Numbered from the stretch's first letter, positions 30,658 through 40,056 are shown. The stretch is DNA of 64,000 nucleotides from Herbaspirillum sp. WKF16 (GCF_028993615.1 NZ_CP118632.1:2294001-2358000); one strand, 5' to 3'. Program-made: numbers and translations. The notes: generated by a model not told the origin, from the sequence alone.

Positions 30658-32040
30658 ATGACCATTACTGTCATCAACCCCGCCGACGCCTCGGTCGCCG
30701 GCCACGCTCCCCATCTGTCCGCGGCCGAGGTCGGCGCCGCCATCGACCGCACCAGCGCGGCGTTCCCGCGCTGGTCGCGCATGCTGGCCAGGGAGCGCGG
30801 CGAACTGCTGCGGCGCTGGTTCGAGCTGGTGCGCGCCGACCGGCGGCTCTTTGCCGAGACCATGGTGCGCGAGAACGGCAAGTGCCTGTCCGAAGCGCTG
30901 GGCGAGATCGACTACGGCCTGGGTTTCATCGAGTGGTATGCCGAAGAGGCCCGGCGCGTCTATGGCGACACCATTCCCAGCCATGCCGCCGACGCGGCGG
31001 TGATGGTGATCAAGCAGCCGGTCGGCCCCACTGCGGCCATCACCCCGTGGAATTTCCCTTTCATGATGATCACGCGCAAGGTGGCGACCGCCCTGGCGGC
31101 CGGCTGCACCATGATCATCAAGCCTTCGGAAGAGACGCCGCTGACGGCCTACCTGCTGCTGGACTATGCCCGTCGCGCCGGCATCCCCGAGGGCGTCTTC
31201 GAGATGGTGACCGGCGACCCCAAGGAGATCGGCGCGCTGTTTACCGGCGACGAGCGCATCCGCAAGATCTCCTTCACCGGCTCGACCGCGGTGGGCAAGC
31301 TGTTGGCCTCGGCCTGCGGCCAGGGATTGAAGAAGATGACGCTGGAGCTGGGCGGCAACGCGCCGTTCATGGTCTTTGACGATGCGCATGTCGAGGACGC
31401 GGTAGCGGGGCTGGTGGCGGCCAAGCTGCGCAACTCGGGGCAGGTCTGCATTTCGCCCAACCGGATCTTCGTGCAGGAAGGCCTGCACGACCGCTTTGTC
31501 GCCGCGCTGGCCGAAAAGGTGGCGCAGATCCGGGTCGACCAGGGGATGCAGGACGAATTCGTGGTCGGGCCGATGATCAACCAGGCCGGTTTCGACAAGG
31601 TGGCGCAACTGGTGGCGGAGGCCCGGGAGCAGGGCGCGCGGGTGGCGCTGGGCGGGCGCCCGCATGCCAAGGGCGGCCTGTTCCATGAGCCGACCATCCT
31701 CACCGGCCTGCATGACGGCATGCGGCTGGCGCACACCGAGATCTTCGGGCCGGTGTTCGCGATCTATTCCTTCGAGGACGAGGCCGAGGCGATCCGCCGC
31801 GCCAACGATACCGAATACGGACTGGTGGCCTATGCCTACACGCGCGACCTCGGCCGCGCCTTCCGCTTGTCGCAGCGCATCGAGGCCGGCATGGTGATCC
31901 TCAATTCCGGTTCGGTGGGCACGGCCTCGGTGCCGTTCGGCGGCGTCAAGCAGTCGGGTTACGGCCGCGAGGGCAGCCACCACGGCATCGAAGAGTACCT
32001 CGACGTCAAGTACGTGCTGATGGCCGGCCTGCAGCATTGA
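30658..32040 (+). CDS. Aldehyde dehydrogenase, succinate-semialdehyde type
   Basis: NAD(P)-dependent aldehyde dehydrogenase, 460 residues. Catalytic Cys lies in SGQVCISPNRIF, general-base Glu in TLELGGNAPF, and the cofactor site includes ITPWNFPFMMITRKV and FTGSTAVGK. The region EARRVYGDTIPS is typical of succinate-semialdehyde dehydrogenases (GabD-like), but the exact substrate is an inference. AAAGGA seven bases before the ATG sets the start. It is divergently paired with the AraC regulator. Confidence 0.88.
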   Translation: MTITVINPADASVAGHAPHLSAAEVGAAIDRTSAAFPRWSRMLARERGELLRRWFELVRADRRLFAETMVRENGKCLSEALGEIDYGLGFIEWYAEEARRVYGDTIPSHAADAAVMVIKQPVGPTAAITPWNFPFMMITRKVATALAAGCTMIIKPSEETPLTAYLLLDYARRAGIPEGVFEMVTGDPKEIGALFTGDERIRKISFTGSTAVGKLLASACGQGLKKMTLELGGNAPFMVFDDAHVEDAVAGLVAAKLRNSGQVCISPNRIFVQEGLHDRFVAALAEKVAQIRVDQGMQDEFVVGPMINQAGFDKVAQLVAEAREQGARVALGGRPHAKGGLFHEPTILTGLHDGMRLAHTEIFGPVFAIYSFEDEAEAIRRANDTEYGLVAYAYTRDLGRAFRLSQRIEAGMVILNSGSVGTASVPFGGVKQSGYGREGSHHGIEEYLDVKYVLMAGLQH

Positions 32041-32057
32041 GCCGAGGCCGGCGCCGT

Positions 32058-32804
32058 TCAGCGTCCCACGGTCGCGGTCGGCCGCACCACGATCTCGTTG
32101 ACGTCGACCTCGTCCGGCTGCTCCACCGCGTAGGCGATGGCGCGCGCGATGGCCTCGCCGTCCAGCGCGATGCGACGGTAGTCGCGCATCAGGGCCTGGG
32201 TCGCCTCGTCGGTGATGGTGTCGGCCAGTTCCGACTCGACCACGCCCGGGCAGATGCTGGTGACGCGGATCTTGTCGTTCTCCTGGCGCAGGCCGTCGGA
32301 GATTGCGCGCACCGCGAACTTGGTGGCGCAGTAGACGGCGGCGGTGGGCGAGACCGCCAGGCCGCCGATCGAGGAGACGTTGATCACCTGGCCGTGTCCT
32401 TGCTCGCGCATGCGCGGCAGCACGGCGGCGATGCCGTGCAGCACGCCGCGGATGTTGACGTCGATCATGCGGTTCCACTCATCGAGCTTGAGCGCGGCCA
32501 GGGGCGAGAGCGGCATCACGCCGGCGTTGTTGACGATCACGTCGACGCGGCCGAAGCGGGCGACGGCCGCGTCGGCGAAGGCCTGGACGTCGGCCATGTC
32601 GGTCACGTCCAGCGCGCGCGGCTCGACCGTGCCGCCGGCGGCGCGGATCCCGGCGGCCAGCTGTTCGAGGCGTTCGGTGCGGCGCGCGCCTATCATCAGC
32701 GCGTGGCCGCGCGCGGCCAGCAGGCGGGCGGCCGCCAGGCCGATACCGCTGCTGGCGCCGGTGACGAGGATGACCTTGGGGGAAGTCGCGGTGGGGGTAG
32801 TCAT
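32058..32804 (-). CDS. Short-chain dehydrogenase/reductase (SDR)
   Basis: Classical SDR oxidoreductase, 248 residues. The cofactor motif is VTGASSGIGLAAARL, with NNAGVMPLSPL, catalytic Ser in INVSSIGGLA and Tyr-x3-Lys as YCATKFAV. Sequence SICPGVVESEL follows the active site. Substrate is not predictable. AAGGAG precedes the ATG. It is convergent with the aldehyde dehydrogenase. Confidence 0.88.
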   Translation of the reverse strand: MTTPTATSPKVILVTGASSGIGLAAARLLAARGHALMIGARRTERLEQLAAGIRAAGGTVEPRALDVTDMADVQAFADAAVARFGRVDVIVNNAGVMPLSPLAALKLDEWNRMIDVNIRGVLHGIAAVLPRMREQGHGQVINVSSIGGLAVSPTAAVYCATKFAVRAISDGLRQENDKIRVTSICPGVVESELADTITDEATQALMRDYRRIALDGEAIARAIAYAVEQPDEVDVNEIVVRPTATVGR

Positions 32805-32959
32805 GGCATTGCTCCTTTGTCATGCGCCGCGCCGGATGTGGCGGCGATGCAGGCATGATAGGAAGCGCCGGCTGCCGCGAACATGCACGGGGTTCCGCCA
32901 TTTCAGCCTATTCCTGCATTTCGGGCGGCGGTTGTCGGCGGGGGCGATCCGGGCTTACA

Positions 32960-32978
32960 ATTGAAAATAATTCGCATT
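32960..32978 (-). promoter_or_regulatory. Fur box upstream of fecI (first system)
   Basis: Read on the minus strand, 19 bases starting AATGCGAATTA and ending TCAAT, an AT-rich imperfect palindrome in a GC-rich gap. It matches the box before the second fecI at 15 of 19 positions. It lies about 57 bases before the fecI ATG. Confidence 0.72.
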
Positions 32979-33034
32979 TCCATCCATCGACGACTATAAC
33001 GATCGGCGTCCCGCAACGCCGGCAGGGAGCAGCC

Positions 33035-33571
33035 ATGCCCGGTGCAGAATCGGCCTTGCAGCAGCAACTGAGTTCGCTCTATCGCAGCCACCATGGGTGG
33101 CTGCACGGCTGGTTGCGCAAGAAGCTGGGCTGCGGCCACCATGCGGCCGATGTCGCGCACGATACCTTCCTGCGCATCGTCGCCTCGCGCGATGCCTTGC
33201 TGGGCATGCGCGAGCCGCGCGCCTTCCTGACCACCACTGCCAAGCGCTTGCTGATCGACCAGGCGCGCCGCCAGAACATCGAACAGGCCTACCTGGCCGA
33301 ACTGGCGGCGCTGGCCGACCGCCTGCCGGGTTATCCCTCGCCGGAAGAGATCTTGCTGGCGGTGCAGGCCTTGCAGCAGATCGGCGCCGCGCTGGAGGGC
33401 CTGCCCGGGAAGCCGCGCGAGGCCTTCCTGCTGCATTACCTCGAAGGCATGTCGCAGGCCGAGGTGGCGGCGGCGCTGGGCGTGTCGGCGCGGATGGTGC
33501 ACAAGCACCTGGTCAAGGCGCTGCTGCATTGCCGCCACGCCTGCCCGGCGCTGGACGGAGCGGCAAGCTGA
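33035..33571 (+). CDS. ECF sigma factor, FecI type
   Basis: Iron-starvation sigma factor of 178 residues. Region 2 has LYRSHHGWLHGWLRKKLG and ADVAHDTFLRIV with MREPRAFLTTTAKRLLID. Region 4 contains EAFLLHYLEGMSQAEVAAAL, with VSARMVHKHLVKAL as the recognition helix. It directs RNA polymerase to the downstream receptor gene after a signal passes receptor to FecR. ATG 33035 follows CAGGGAGC; a longer frame into the upstream promoter was rejected because it crosses the Fur box. fecR starts one base after its stop. Confidence 0.92.
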   Translation: MPGAESALQQQLSSLYRSHHGWLHGWLRKKLGCGHHAADVAHDTFLRIVASRDALLGMREPRAFLTTTAKRLLIDQARRQNIEQAYLAELAALADRLPGYPSPEEILLAVQALQQIGAALEGLPGKPREAFLLHYLEGMSQAEVAAALGVSARMVHKHLVKALLHCRHACPALDGAAS

Positions 33572-33572
33572 A

Positions 33573-34607
33573 ATGAACCAGGCGCACGGACAGTCCGACA
33601 CCGAATCGCTGGAACGGCAGGCCGCCGAATGGCTGGTGCGCCTGGGCGCCGGCACGGCCGTCGAACGCCGCCGCGCGGCCGAGGCCTTTGCCGCCTGGAA
33701 GCAGGCCGACCCGCGCCATGCCCGCGCCGCCGCCGGCATGGAGCGCTTCCTGGCGCAGTTCGAACAGGCGCGCCAGCCGGGCGACGACGACGGCCGCGCG
33801 GCGCGCATGGCGCTGGAGGCCGCCCGTCCCAAGCGCGGCGGCAACCGGGTGCGGCGCGCGGTGGCCGCGCTGTGCCTGGCGCTGGCGATGGGGGTGCCGG
33901 CATACTCGGTGCTGCAGGCTTATCCGCCGGCGTTGCTGATGGCGGACCTGCGTACCGCCGACGGCGCCTGGCAGACCCACACGCTGGAAGACGGCACCCG
34001 CATCACCTTGCAGGGCGGCAGCGCCGTCAACTTGCGTTACGACGCCCGGCGCCGCGCCGTGCAACTGCTGCGCGGCGAGATCCTGGTGCAGGTCGCCCGG
34101 GATGCGGCGCGCCCGTTCCTGGTCGAGACCGCGCAGGGCAGCATCCGTGCGCTGGGAACGCGCTTCGTGGTGCAGGAGGCCGCCGCCGTGACCACCTTGT
34201 CGATGCTGGAGTCCAAGGTGCGCGTGCGCGGCGTGGCCGACGCGTCCGACGGCGGCGTCACCGTCGGCGCCGGGCAGCGTGTGCGCATCACCGCCGCCGG
34301 CGTGGGCGCGGTCGAGGCGGTGGACGCCGCGGGCATCGAGGACGCCTGGCGCTACCGGCAACTGGTGGTGGGCGACCAGCCGCTGGGCGAGGTGCTGGAC
34401 CAGCTGGCGCGCAACCGGCCCGGCGTGATCCGCTACGATCGCGCGCAGATCGAGGGCATCCGCGTGTCGGCGGTGCTGCCGCTGGATGACACCGACCGCG
34501 CGCTGCAATTGCTGAAAAACAATTTCCCCGGATTGCGCATCCGGAGCTTCTCATCGTGGCTGGTGTGGGTCGATGCGCCCGGCGGCAAGCCGGCTGAAAA
34601 AAATTAG
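33573..34607 (+). CDS. FecR family anti-sigma/sigma-regulator
   Basis: Inner-membrane regulator of 344 residues. A cytoplasmic N-terminal domain (about 1-85, with AAEWLVRLGAGTA and the Trp-rich AFAAWKQADPRHARA) binds sigma. One TM segment follows (about 92-110, VAALCLALAMGVPAYSVL). The periplasmic FecR domain (TLEDGTRITLQGGSAVNLRY in part) and an STN-like C-terminal piece contact the receptor's signalling domain. It is the middle gene of fecI-fecR-receptor. Confidence 0.92.
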   Translation: MNQAHGQSDTESLERQAAEWLVRLGAGTAVERRRAAEAFAAWKQADPRHARAAAGMERFLAQFEQARQPGDDDGRAARMALEAARPKRGGNRVRRAVAALCLALAMGVPAYSVLQAYPPALLMADLRTADGAWQTHTLEDGTRITLQGGSAVNLRYDARRRAVQLLRGEILVQVARDAARPFLVETAQGSIRALGTRFVVQEAAAVTTLSMLESKVRVRGVADASDGGVTVGAGQRVRITAAGVGAVEAVDAAGIEDAWRYRQLVVGDQPLGEVLDQLARNRPGVIRYDRAQIEGIRVSAVLPLDDTDRALQLLKNNFPGLRIRSFSSWLVWVDAPGGKPAEKN

Positions 34608-34675
34608 CGCGGGCGGTTCCGGTTTGGCGAAGTCATCCGTCAAGCAGGCAAGAGCAAACCAAAGGAACCGCCGCC

Positions 34676-37081
34676 ATGTCCGATTTCACGCTTCATTCTC
34701 ATCCGCTTTCTCGTCCGCTTTCCCGCGCGGTGCGCGCCGCCTGCCTCGGCTGGCTGGCCTGCGCCGCCGTCCTGCCCGCCGCCCAGGCGCAGAACCAGCG
34801 CGCCGAGCGCCAGGTGGCGTCCTACGACATTCCCGCCGGCGCGCTGGCCGATGCCCTGAACCGCTTCGCGCAGCAGGCGCGGGTGTCGATCGTGATGGAT
34901 GCGGCCAGCCTCAAGGGGTTGCAGTCGCCGGGGCTCAAGGGCAGCTATACCGTCGAGGAGGGATTCGGCAGCCTGCTCAAGGGCAGCGGCCACACCGTCG
35001 CGCGCACGCCGGCAGGTTATGTGCTGCGCCCCCAGTCCGCAGTGCCGGCCGGCGGCGACGCGCCATTGCCCGAGGTGCGGGTGAGCGCGGACGCCCTGGC
35101 GGAGGCCGCCGGCAGCTATGTGGCGCGCCGCAGCGCGACCGCCACCAAGACCGATACGCCCCTGCTGGAGGTGCCGCAATCGGTGTCGGTGATCACTGCG
35201 CAGGAAGTGGAAGACAAGGGCGCCACCACGCTCACCGACATCCTGGCGCAGACGCCAGGGGTGATGGTGAACCCCTACGGCTTCGATGCCCGCGCGCCGG
35301 ACTGGGTCACGCTGCGCGGTTTCGACAGCTGGTACACCGGCAGCTACCGCGACGGCCTGATCCAGAACGTCGGCGTGACCTTCCTGGGCGTGCAGACCGA
35401 GGTGTATGGCCTGGAACGCATCGAGGTGCTGCGCGGGCCGTCTTCCGTGATGTTCGGCAAGGGCGACGCCGGCGGCGTGGTCAACCGCGTCAGCAAGCTG
35501 CCGTCGGCCGATGCGCCGCGCGAGATCGCGCTGCAGCTGGGCAGCTTCGACCGGCGCCAGGTGGCGGCCGACGTCGGCGGCAAGATCGACGAGGATGGCA
35601 AGCTGCTGTTTCGCGTGGTCGGCCTGGATCTCGATACCGGCACCCAGGAGCGCTACCCCGGCGGCGAGCGCATGAAGCGCAAGCGGCAATACCTGGCGCC
35701 CTCGCTGCGCTGGCAGATCTCGCCGCAGACCTCGCTGGTGCTGCAGGCCGAGATGCTGCGCGATGACGCCTCCGACGACGTGCAGTTCGTCACCGGCGCC
35801 AACGGTCTGCCCACTGCAGTCAAGGAGGGCGATCCTGGCTACAGCCGCATCAAGACCGACACCGACGCCTTCGGCTACCAGTTCGAGCACCTGCTCGACG
35901 GCGGCTGGACGCTGAGCCAGAAGGCGCGCTATGCCTACCGCAGCATGGACAAGCATCACATCCAGTCGTCCCTCGATACCGACGAGGTCACGCTGTTGCG
36001 CCAGGCGCGGCACGACGTCGAGTCGGTCAACGACCTCGCGGTCGACACCTCGCTGTCGGGCGAGATCGGACTGGGGGCGACGCGCCATCGACTGCTGTTC
36101 GGGGTCGACTACAACCGTTCCCGCGCCAACTGGTGGCGCAACACCGGCGCCGCGCCCAGCCTGGACATGAACAACCCGGTCTACGGCGTGCTTATCCCCG
36201 AGCCGCAGACGCCGGCCGCCAACCTGCGCTTGACCAGCACCCAACTGGGTGCCTACGCGCAGGACCAGGTGGCGTTCGGCCAAGCCTGGCGGCTCACCAT
36301 CGGCGGCCGCTACGACCACGTCAAGTCCGACAACGACGACCGCTTCAATGCCGTCCGCACGACCCAGAAGGATGAAGCCTTCAGCGGGCGCATCGGGATC
36401 AACTACCTGCTCGGCGGCGGCTGGTCGCCCTATGTGAGCCATTCCGAATCCTTCCTTCCCAACATCGGCGCGGATGCCGCCGGGCGCGCCTTCACGCCCA
36501 GCCGCGCGCGCCAGAACGAAGTGGGGCTGAAGTACATGCCGGCCGACGGTTCGGTGTCGTTCGCGGCGGCGCTGTTCGACCTGACCAAGACCGCCGTGGT
36601 CAGCTACGACCCGGACACCTTCGAGGCGCGCCAGATCGGCCGCGTGCGCTCGCGCGGGCTGGAGCTGGAAGCCAAGGCGGCGTTGACGCGCAGGCTGAAG
36701 ATGACCGCCGGCTTCACCGCCCTCGACATCAAGGTGCAGGCCGGCGCCGATCCCTCCGAGGTCGGCCGCACTCCGATGCTCACGCCGCAGCGCAGCGCCT
36801 CGCTGTGGCTCGACTACGCGGCCGACGCCTGGCTGCCGGGCCTGTCGGTGGGCGGCGGGCTGCGCTACATCGGCAGGAATTGGGACGACGCCGCCAACAC
36901 CAGCGCACAGCCCGGCTATACGCTGGCCGACGCGGCCATCCGCTATGAGACCGGTCCGTGGAAGTTCTCGGTGAGCGCCGCCAACCTGTTCGACCGCCGC
37001 TATTACGCCGGGCACGGCTACGGCAGCTGGTACCGCGGCGCCGAGCGCAATGTCGTGCTGACGGCGCGCTACGGCTTCTGA
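34676..37081 (+). CDS. TonB-dependent siderophore receptor with signalling (STN) domain
   Basis: Outer-membrane ferric-siderophore transporter, 801 residues. Order: signal peptide ending LPAAQAQ; STN transducer domain at about 48-100 (VASYDIPAGALADALNRFA); TonB box region; plug (VPQSVSVITAQEVEDKGATT, then GLERIEVLRGPSSVMFGKG); and a 22-strand barrel ending with terminal Phe (LTARYGF). The plug looks FhuA/FoxA-like, suggesting a hydroxamate siderophore, but that is a guess. The STN domain implies signalling to the adjacent FecR and FecI. Confidence 0.93.
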   Translation: MSDFTLHSHPLSRPLSRAVRAACLGWLACAAVLPAAQAQNQRAERQVASYDIPAGALADALNRFAQQARVSIVMDAASLKGLQSPGLKGSYTVEEGFGSLLKGSGHTVARTPAGYVLRPQSAVPAGGDAPLPEVRVSADALAEAAGSYVARRSATATKTDTPLLEVPQSVSVITAQEVEDKGATTLTDILAQTPGVMVNPYGFDARAPDWVTLRGFDSWYTGSYRDGLIQNVGVTFLGVQTEVYGLERIEVLRGPSSVMFGKGDAGGVVNRVSKLPSADAPREIALQLGSFDRRQVAADVGGKIDEDGKLLFRVVGLDLDTGTQERYPGGERMKRKRQYLAPSLRWQISPQTSLVLQAEMLRDDASDDVQFVTGANGLPTAVKEGDPGYSRIKTDTDAFGYQFEHLLDGGWTLSQKARYAYRSMDKHHIQSSLDTDEVTLLRQARHDVESVNDLAVDTSLSGEIGLGATRHRLLFGVDYNRSRANWWRNTGAAPSLDMNNPVYGVLIPEPQTPAANLRLTSTQLGAYAQDQVAFGQAWRLTIGGRYDHVKSDNDDRFNAVRTTQKDEAFSGRIGINYLLGGGWSPYVSHSESFLPNIGADAAGRAFTPSRARQNEVGLKYMPADGSVSFAAALFDLTKTAVVSYDPDTFEARQIGRVRSRGLELEAKAALTRRLKMTAGFTALDIKVQAGADPSEVGRTPMLTPQRSASLWLDYAADAWLPGLSVGGGLRYIGRNWDDAANTSAQPGYTLADAAIRYETGPWKFSVSAANLFDRRYYAGHGYGSWYRGAERNVVLTARYGF

Positions 37082-37146
37082 GAAGCCGGCACTAATGCGG
37101 CTGCGGCCGGTCACACCGGTTCCGACACGAACCCGGAGGGCTGGAC

Positions 37147-38052
37147 ATGGGCAAGATCCTGATCGGCATTTCAGGCTGGCGCTACCCGCCCTGGCGCGGC
37201 GGCTTCTATCCCGAGGGGCTGCGCCAGGCCGATGAGCTCTGGTACGCTTCGCGCGCCTTGCCGAGCATCGAGCTCAACGGCTCCTTCTATGCGCTGCAAC
37301 GGCCGGAAAGCTACGCCAGCTGGTACGACGCCACGCCGCCCGGCTTCGTCTTCAGCCACAAGGGCAACCGCTACATCACCCACACGCTGCGCTTGAACGA
37401 GATCGACGGCTCGCTGGCCAACGTGTTTGCCTCGGGGGTGTTCAACCTGAAGGAGAAGCTCGGTCCCTTCCTCTGGCAATTTCCGCCCAGCTTCGCCTAT
37501 GAGCCGCAGGCGCTGGAGCATTTCCTGAGCCTGCTGCCGCACGACACCGAGGCCGCGCAGGCGCTGGCCGGGCGGCACGAGCCGCGCATGAAGGGCCGGG
37601 TGCAGCTGGAGATCGACAAGAAGCGCAAGCTGCGCCACGCAATGGAGATCCGCAACGCCAGCTTCGTGGATGAGTCCTTCATCAGGCTGCTGCGCAAATA
37701 CAAGGTGGCGCTGGTGGTGGCGGATGCGCCGAAGAAATGGCCCTACCAGGAGGACGTCACCGCCGATTTCATGTACCTGCGCCTGCATGGCGACAAGCGC
37801 CTCTATGAGAGCGGCTACAGCGATGAGGCCATCGACGCATGGGCCGCGCGCATCGCCGCGTGGGCGGCGGGAGGACAGCCCCGGGAAGGGCCGCGCATCT
37901 CGGATGTCGCGCCGCCCGGGAGGGCCGGGCGCGACGTCTACTGCTATTTCGACAACGACATCAAGGTGAAGGCGCCGTTCGACGCCCGCCGCCTGATCGA
38001 ACGGCTGGGCTTGAAGCTGGACCTGCTGGCGCCGGGCCGGTTGCCGGAATAG
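37147..38052 (+). CDS. DUF72 (YecE-like) protein
   Basis: A 301-residue TIM-barrel protein of unknown function. DUF72 hallmarks are ILIGISGWRYPPWRGGFYP at the N-terminus, SIELNGSFYALQRPESY, FLWQFPPSF and ADFMYLRLHG. It follows the receptor by 65 bases on the same strand with GGAGGG near the start, so it may be co-transcribed, although DUF72 has no known link to iron uptake. Confidence 0.88.
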   Translation: MGKILIGISGWRYPPWRGGFYPEGLRQADELWYASRALPSIELNGSFYALQRPESYASWYDATPPGFVFSHKGNRYITHTLRLNEIDGSLANVFASGVFNLKEKLGPFLWQFPPSFAYEPQALEHFLSLLPHDTEAAQALAGRHEPRMKGRVQLEIDKKRKLRHAMEIRNASFVDESFIRLLRKYKVALVVADAPKKWPYQEDVTADFMYLRLHGDKRLYESGYSDEAIDAWAARIAAWAAGGQPREGPRISDVAPPGRAGRDVYCYFDNDIKVKAPFDARRLIERLGLKLDLLAPGRLPE

Positions 38053-38067
38053 GGCGCCGGCCGGCCA

Positions 38068-39306
38068 TCAGGCCGCGGCGGGGGATGCCGCTTCCCGGCG
38101 GATCGCGCCGCGCAGCAGGAGCAGGGCGCCGGCCACGAAGGCGGCCGCCACCAATCCCACTTCGCGCACCGAACCGGTAGCCACCGTCAGCGCGCCGACG
38201 GCCGCGCCCAGCGAGAATCCCAGGTACATGAACGAAGCGTTGAGCGACAGCACGATCGAGGCCAGCTTCACGCCGGCGATGTTCATCAGGCGCGCCTGCT
38301 GCGCCGGGTGGAAGGCCCAGGCCGACACGCCCCAGACGATCATGGCCAGGTACACCGGCAGCAATGCATAGCCCGGCGAGAGCGTGTAGGCGATGGCCGC
38401 CAGCGCCAGGAAGGACAGCATCATGAACATCAGCGACGGCCCCGAGACGCGCGCAAATCCCAGGCGGTCCGACAGCTTGCCGCCGGCCATCACGCCAACC
38501 GCGGCCGACACGCCCCACAGCAGCAAACCGTAGCCCACATGCGCGCCGCGCACCTCGGCCACTTCATTGAGGTAGATCGCGAAGTAGGTGTACATGGTGT
38601 AGGCGCCGGTGGCCCACAGCAGCGTGGTCAGCAAGCCGTGCAGCACGCGGCCGTTGCGCGCGGCATTGATGCGCTCGCGCAGGCTGGCCACCGGCAGGTG
38701 GTCGCCGATGCCGCGCGGCAGGCCGCGCATGAGCCCCAGCATGGCCAGCGCCGACAGGACGGCGACGCCGGCGAAGGTCATGCGCCAGTCGAGGCGGTCG
38801 GCGATCAGCACGCCCAGCGGCGCGCCCAGCGCCACGGCGACGGTCAGGCCGCCGCTGACGATGGCCAGCGCGCCGCCGCGCTTGTCGGGCGCCACTAAGG
38901 CGCCGGCCAGCGCCATCGCGTTGGGCACGTACAGGCCCGCCGCCATCGCCAGCACGATGCGCGCCAGCAGCAGCGCTTCATAGCCCGGCGCGCGCCAGGC
39001 CAGGAGGTTGGCCAGGGCGAACAGGCCCATGGTGGCGATCAGCAGCAGGCGGCGATTGAGCGCACCGGTGAGGGCGGTCAGGATCGGCGAGCTGATGGCA
39101 TAGGCGGCGGTGAACGCCACCACCAGCTGGCCGGCGATGGCCGGGCTGACGTGCAGGTCGCCGGCGACCGTGGGCAGCATGCCGGCGATCATGAAGCCTT
39201 CGGTGCCGATGGCGAAGGTGCCCAGTGCCATCCAGTAGAGCGGGGCGGCGCCCACGGCTGCGGCGGGAGCGGCAGGGCTGGGAGCGGGGGTATCTGCGGT
39301 GTTCAT
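38068..39306 (-). CDS. MFS transporter, DHA1 drug/purine/sugar efflux type
   Basis: A 412-residue major facilitator with 12 hydrophobic segments, starting at about residue 22 (PLYWMALGTFAIGTEGFMIA), the signature of the AraJ/PbuE/SotB efflux group. The first loop is GALNRRLLLIA. Likely proton-driven export of a small molecule; substrate unknown. AAGGA precedes the ATG. Its promoter carries the same 22-base element found before the upstream tetR gene, so it is the likely TetR target. Confidence 0.88.
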   Translation of the reverse strand: MNTADTPAPSPAAPAAAVGAAPLYWMALGTFAIGTEGFMIAGMLPTVAGDLHVSPAIAGQLVVAFTAAYAISSPILTALTGALNRRLLLIATMGLFALANLLAWRAPGYEALLLARIVLAMAAGLYVPNAMALAGALVAPDKRGGALAIVSGGLTVAVALGAPLGVLIADRLDWRMTFAGVAVLSALAMLGLMRGLPRGIGDHLPVASLRERINAARNGRVLHGLLTTLLWATGAYTMYTYFAIYLNEVAEVRGAHVGYGLLLWGVSAAVGVMAGGKLSDRLGFARVSGPSLMFMMLSFLALAAIAYTLSPGYALLPVYLAMIVWGVSAWAFHPAQQARLMNIAGVKLASIVLSLNASFMYLGFSLGAAVGALTVATGSVREVGLVAAAFVAGALLLLRGAIRREAASPAAA

Positions 39307-39345
39307 GGCGGAATCCTTGTCCTTGGAGTATGCGGTTGCGGTCTG

Positions 39346-39367
39346 ATATGACCGGTCGTCTTAAAAT
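39346..39367. promoter_or_regulatory. TetR operator copy 1, before the MFS gene
   Basis: ATATGACCGGTCGTCTTAAAAT in the order ATATGACC, G, GTCGTCTTAAAAT, differing at one base from the copy at 40035-40056. It contains the palindromic core GACCGGTC. Confidence 0.72.
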
Positions 39368-39372
39368 GGTTT

Positions 39373-39409
39373 AAAAAAACGCCGCCTGAAATGTCGCGCT
39401 TCAGGCGGC
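39373..39409 (-). terminator. Intrinsic terminator of tetR (first)
   Basis: A 10-bp stem (39381-39390 with 39400-39409). Read on the minus strand it ends in a T-run (39379-39373), stopping tetR transcripts before the MFS promoter. Confidence 0.82.
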
Positions 39410-39449
39410 TTGCTGCGAAATGCCTTGCTGCTGCGGCCGGAGGATCGCC

Positions 39450-40025
39450 TCAGGCCAGGATCTTGTTGAACGCCAGGTCCATGAACTGCTCGAAGGGCAC
39501 GCTGCTGCGTTCCACGCGCACCCGCAGGATGGTGCCTTCCCAGGCATTGAGCAGGAAGCTGGCCAACACCCGGGCGCTGGTCTTGCCGGGAATCTGGCCC
39601 AGCTTCTGGCCGGCGGCCACCGCGTATTCCAGCTTGTCGGTCCAGCGTTCGTAGACCTCGCCCAGCTGGGCGCGGATCACCGGGCTTTGCTCGGCCAGCT
39701 CGGCGCTCATGTTGCCCACCATGCAGCCATGCTGATAACCGCTTTCGGCCATCTTGCCGTTGACGATCGTGAAATAGCGCCGCAGGCGCTCCAGCGGCGG
39801 GATGGCGTCGTCCAGCAGCATCTCGCGCCATTTGCCGAGCACGCCGTAGTGGGTGACGATCTCGGCGGCCAGCGCTTCCTTGCTCTCGAAATGGTTGTAG
39901 AACGAGCCCTTGGGCACGCCGGCCTCGGTGGTGATGTCCTGCACGCTGCAGGCGTTGAAGCTGCGCTCCGACAGCAGCTTGAGGGCGGCGTCGAAGATCT
40001 GGTCGCGGGTGTTGGGTTTGCTCAT
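39450..40025 (-). CDS. TetR-family repressor (AcuR/NemR-like)
   Basis: A 191-residue regulator. The N-terminal helix-turn-helix is SVQDITTEAGVPKGSFYNHF. The C-terminal half (GCMVGNMSAELAEQSPVIRA) resembles the TetR_C_13 group that senses electrophiles or acrylate-like compounds; Cys in that segment could be redox-sensitive. It is flanked by two copies of a 22-base element, one in its own promoter and one before the MFS gene, indicating autorepression and control of the transporter. Confidence 0.88.
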   Translation of the reverse strand: MSKPNTRDQIFDAALKLLSERSFNACSVQDITTEAGVPKGSFYNHFESKEALAAEIVTHYGVLGKWREMLLDDAIPPLERLRRYFTIVNGKMAESGYQHGCMVGNMSAELAEQSPVIRAQLGEVYERWTDKLEYAVAAGQKLGQIPGKTSARVLASFLLNAWEGTILRVRVERSSVPFEQFMDLAFNKILA

Positions 40026-40034
40026 GCAAGGATA

Positions 40035-40056
40035 ATATGACCAGTCGTCTTAAAAT
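40035..40056. promoter_or_regulatory. TetR operator copy 2, before tetR
   Basis: Same element as 39346-39367 with core GACCAGTC. It starts ten bases upstream of the tetR ATG, so binding would block tetR transcription. Confidence 0.72.

Noticed and set aside
34640..37114. An 824-codon minus-strand frame opposite the first TonB receptor
   Set aside because: Antisense shadow of a clear receptor gene with signal peptide, STN, plug and barrel.
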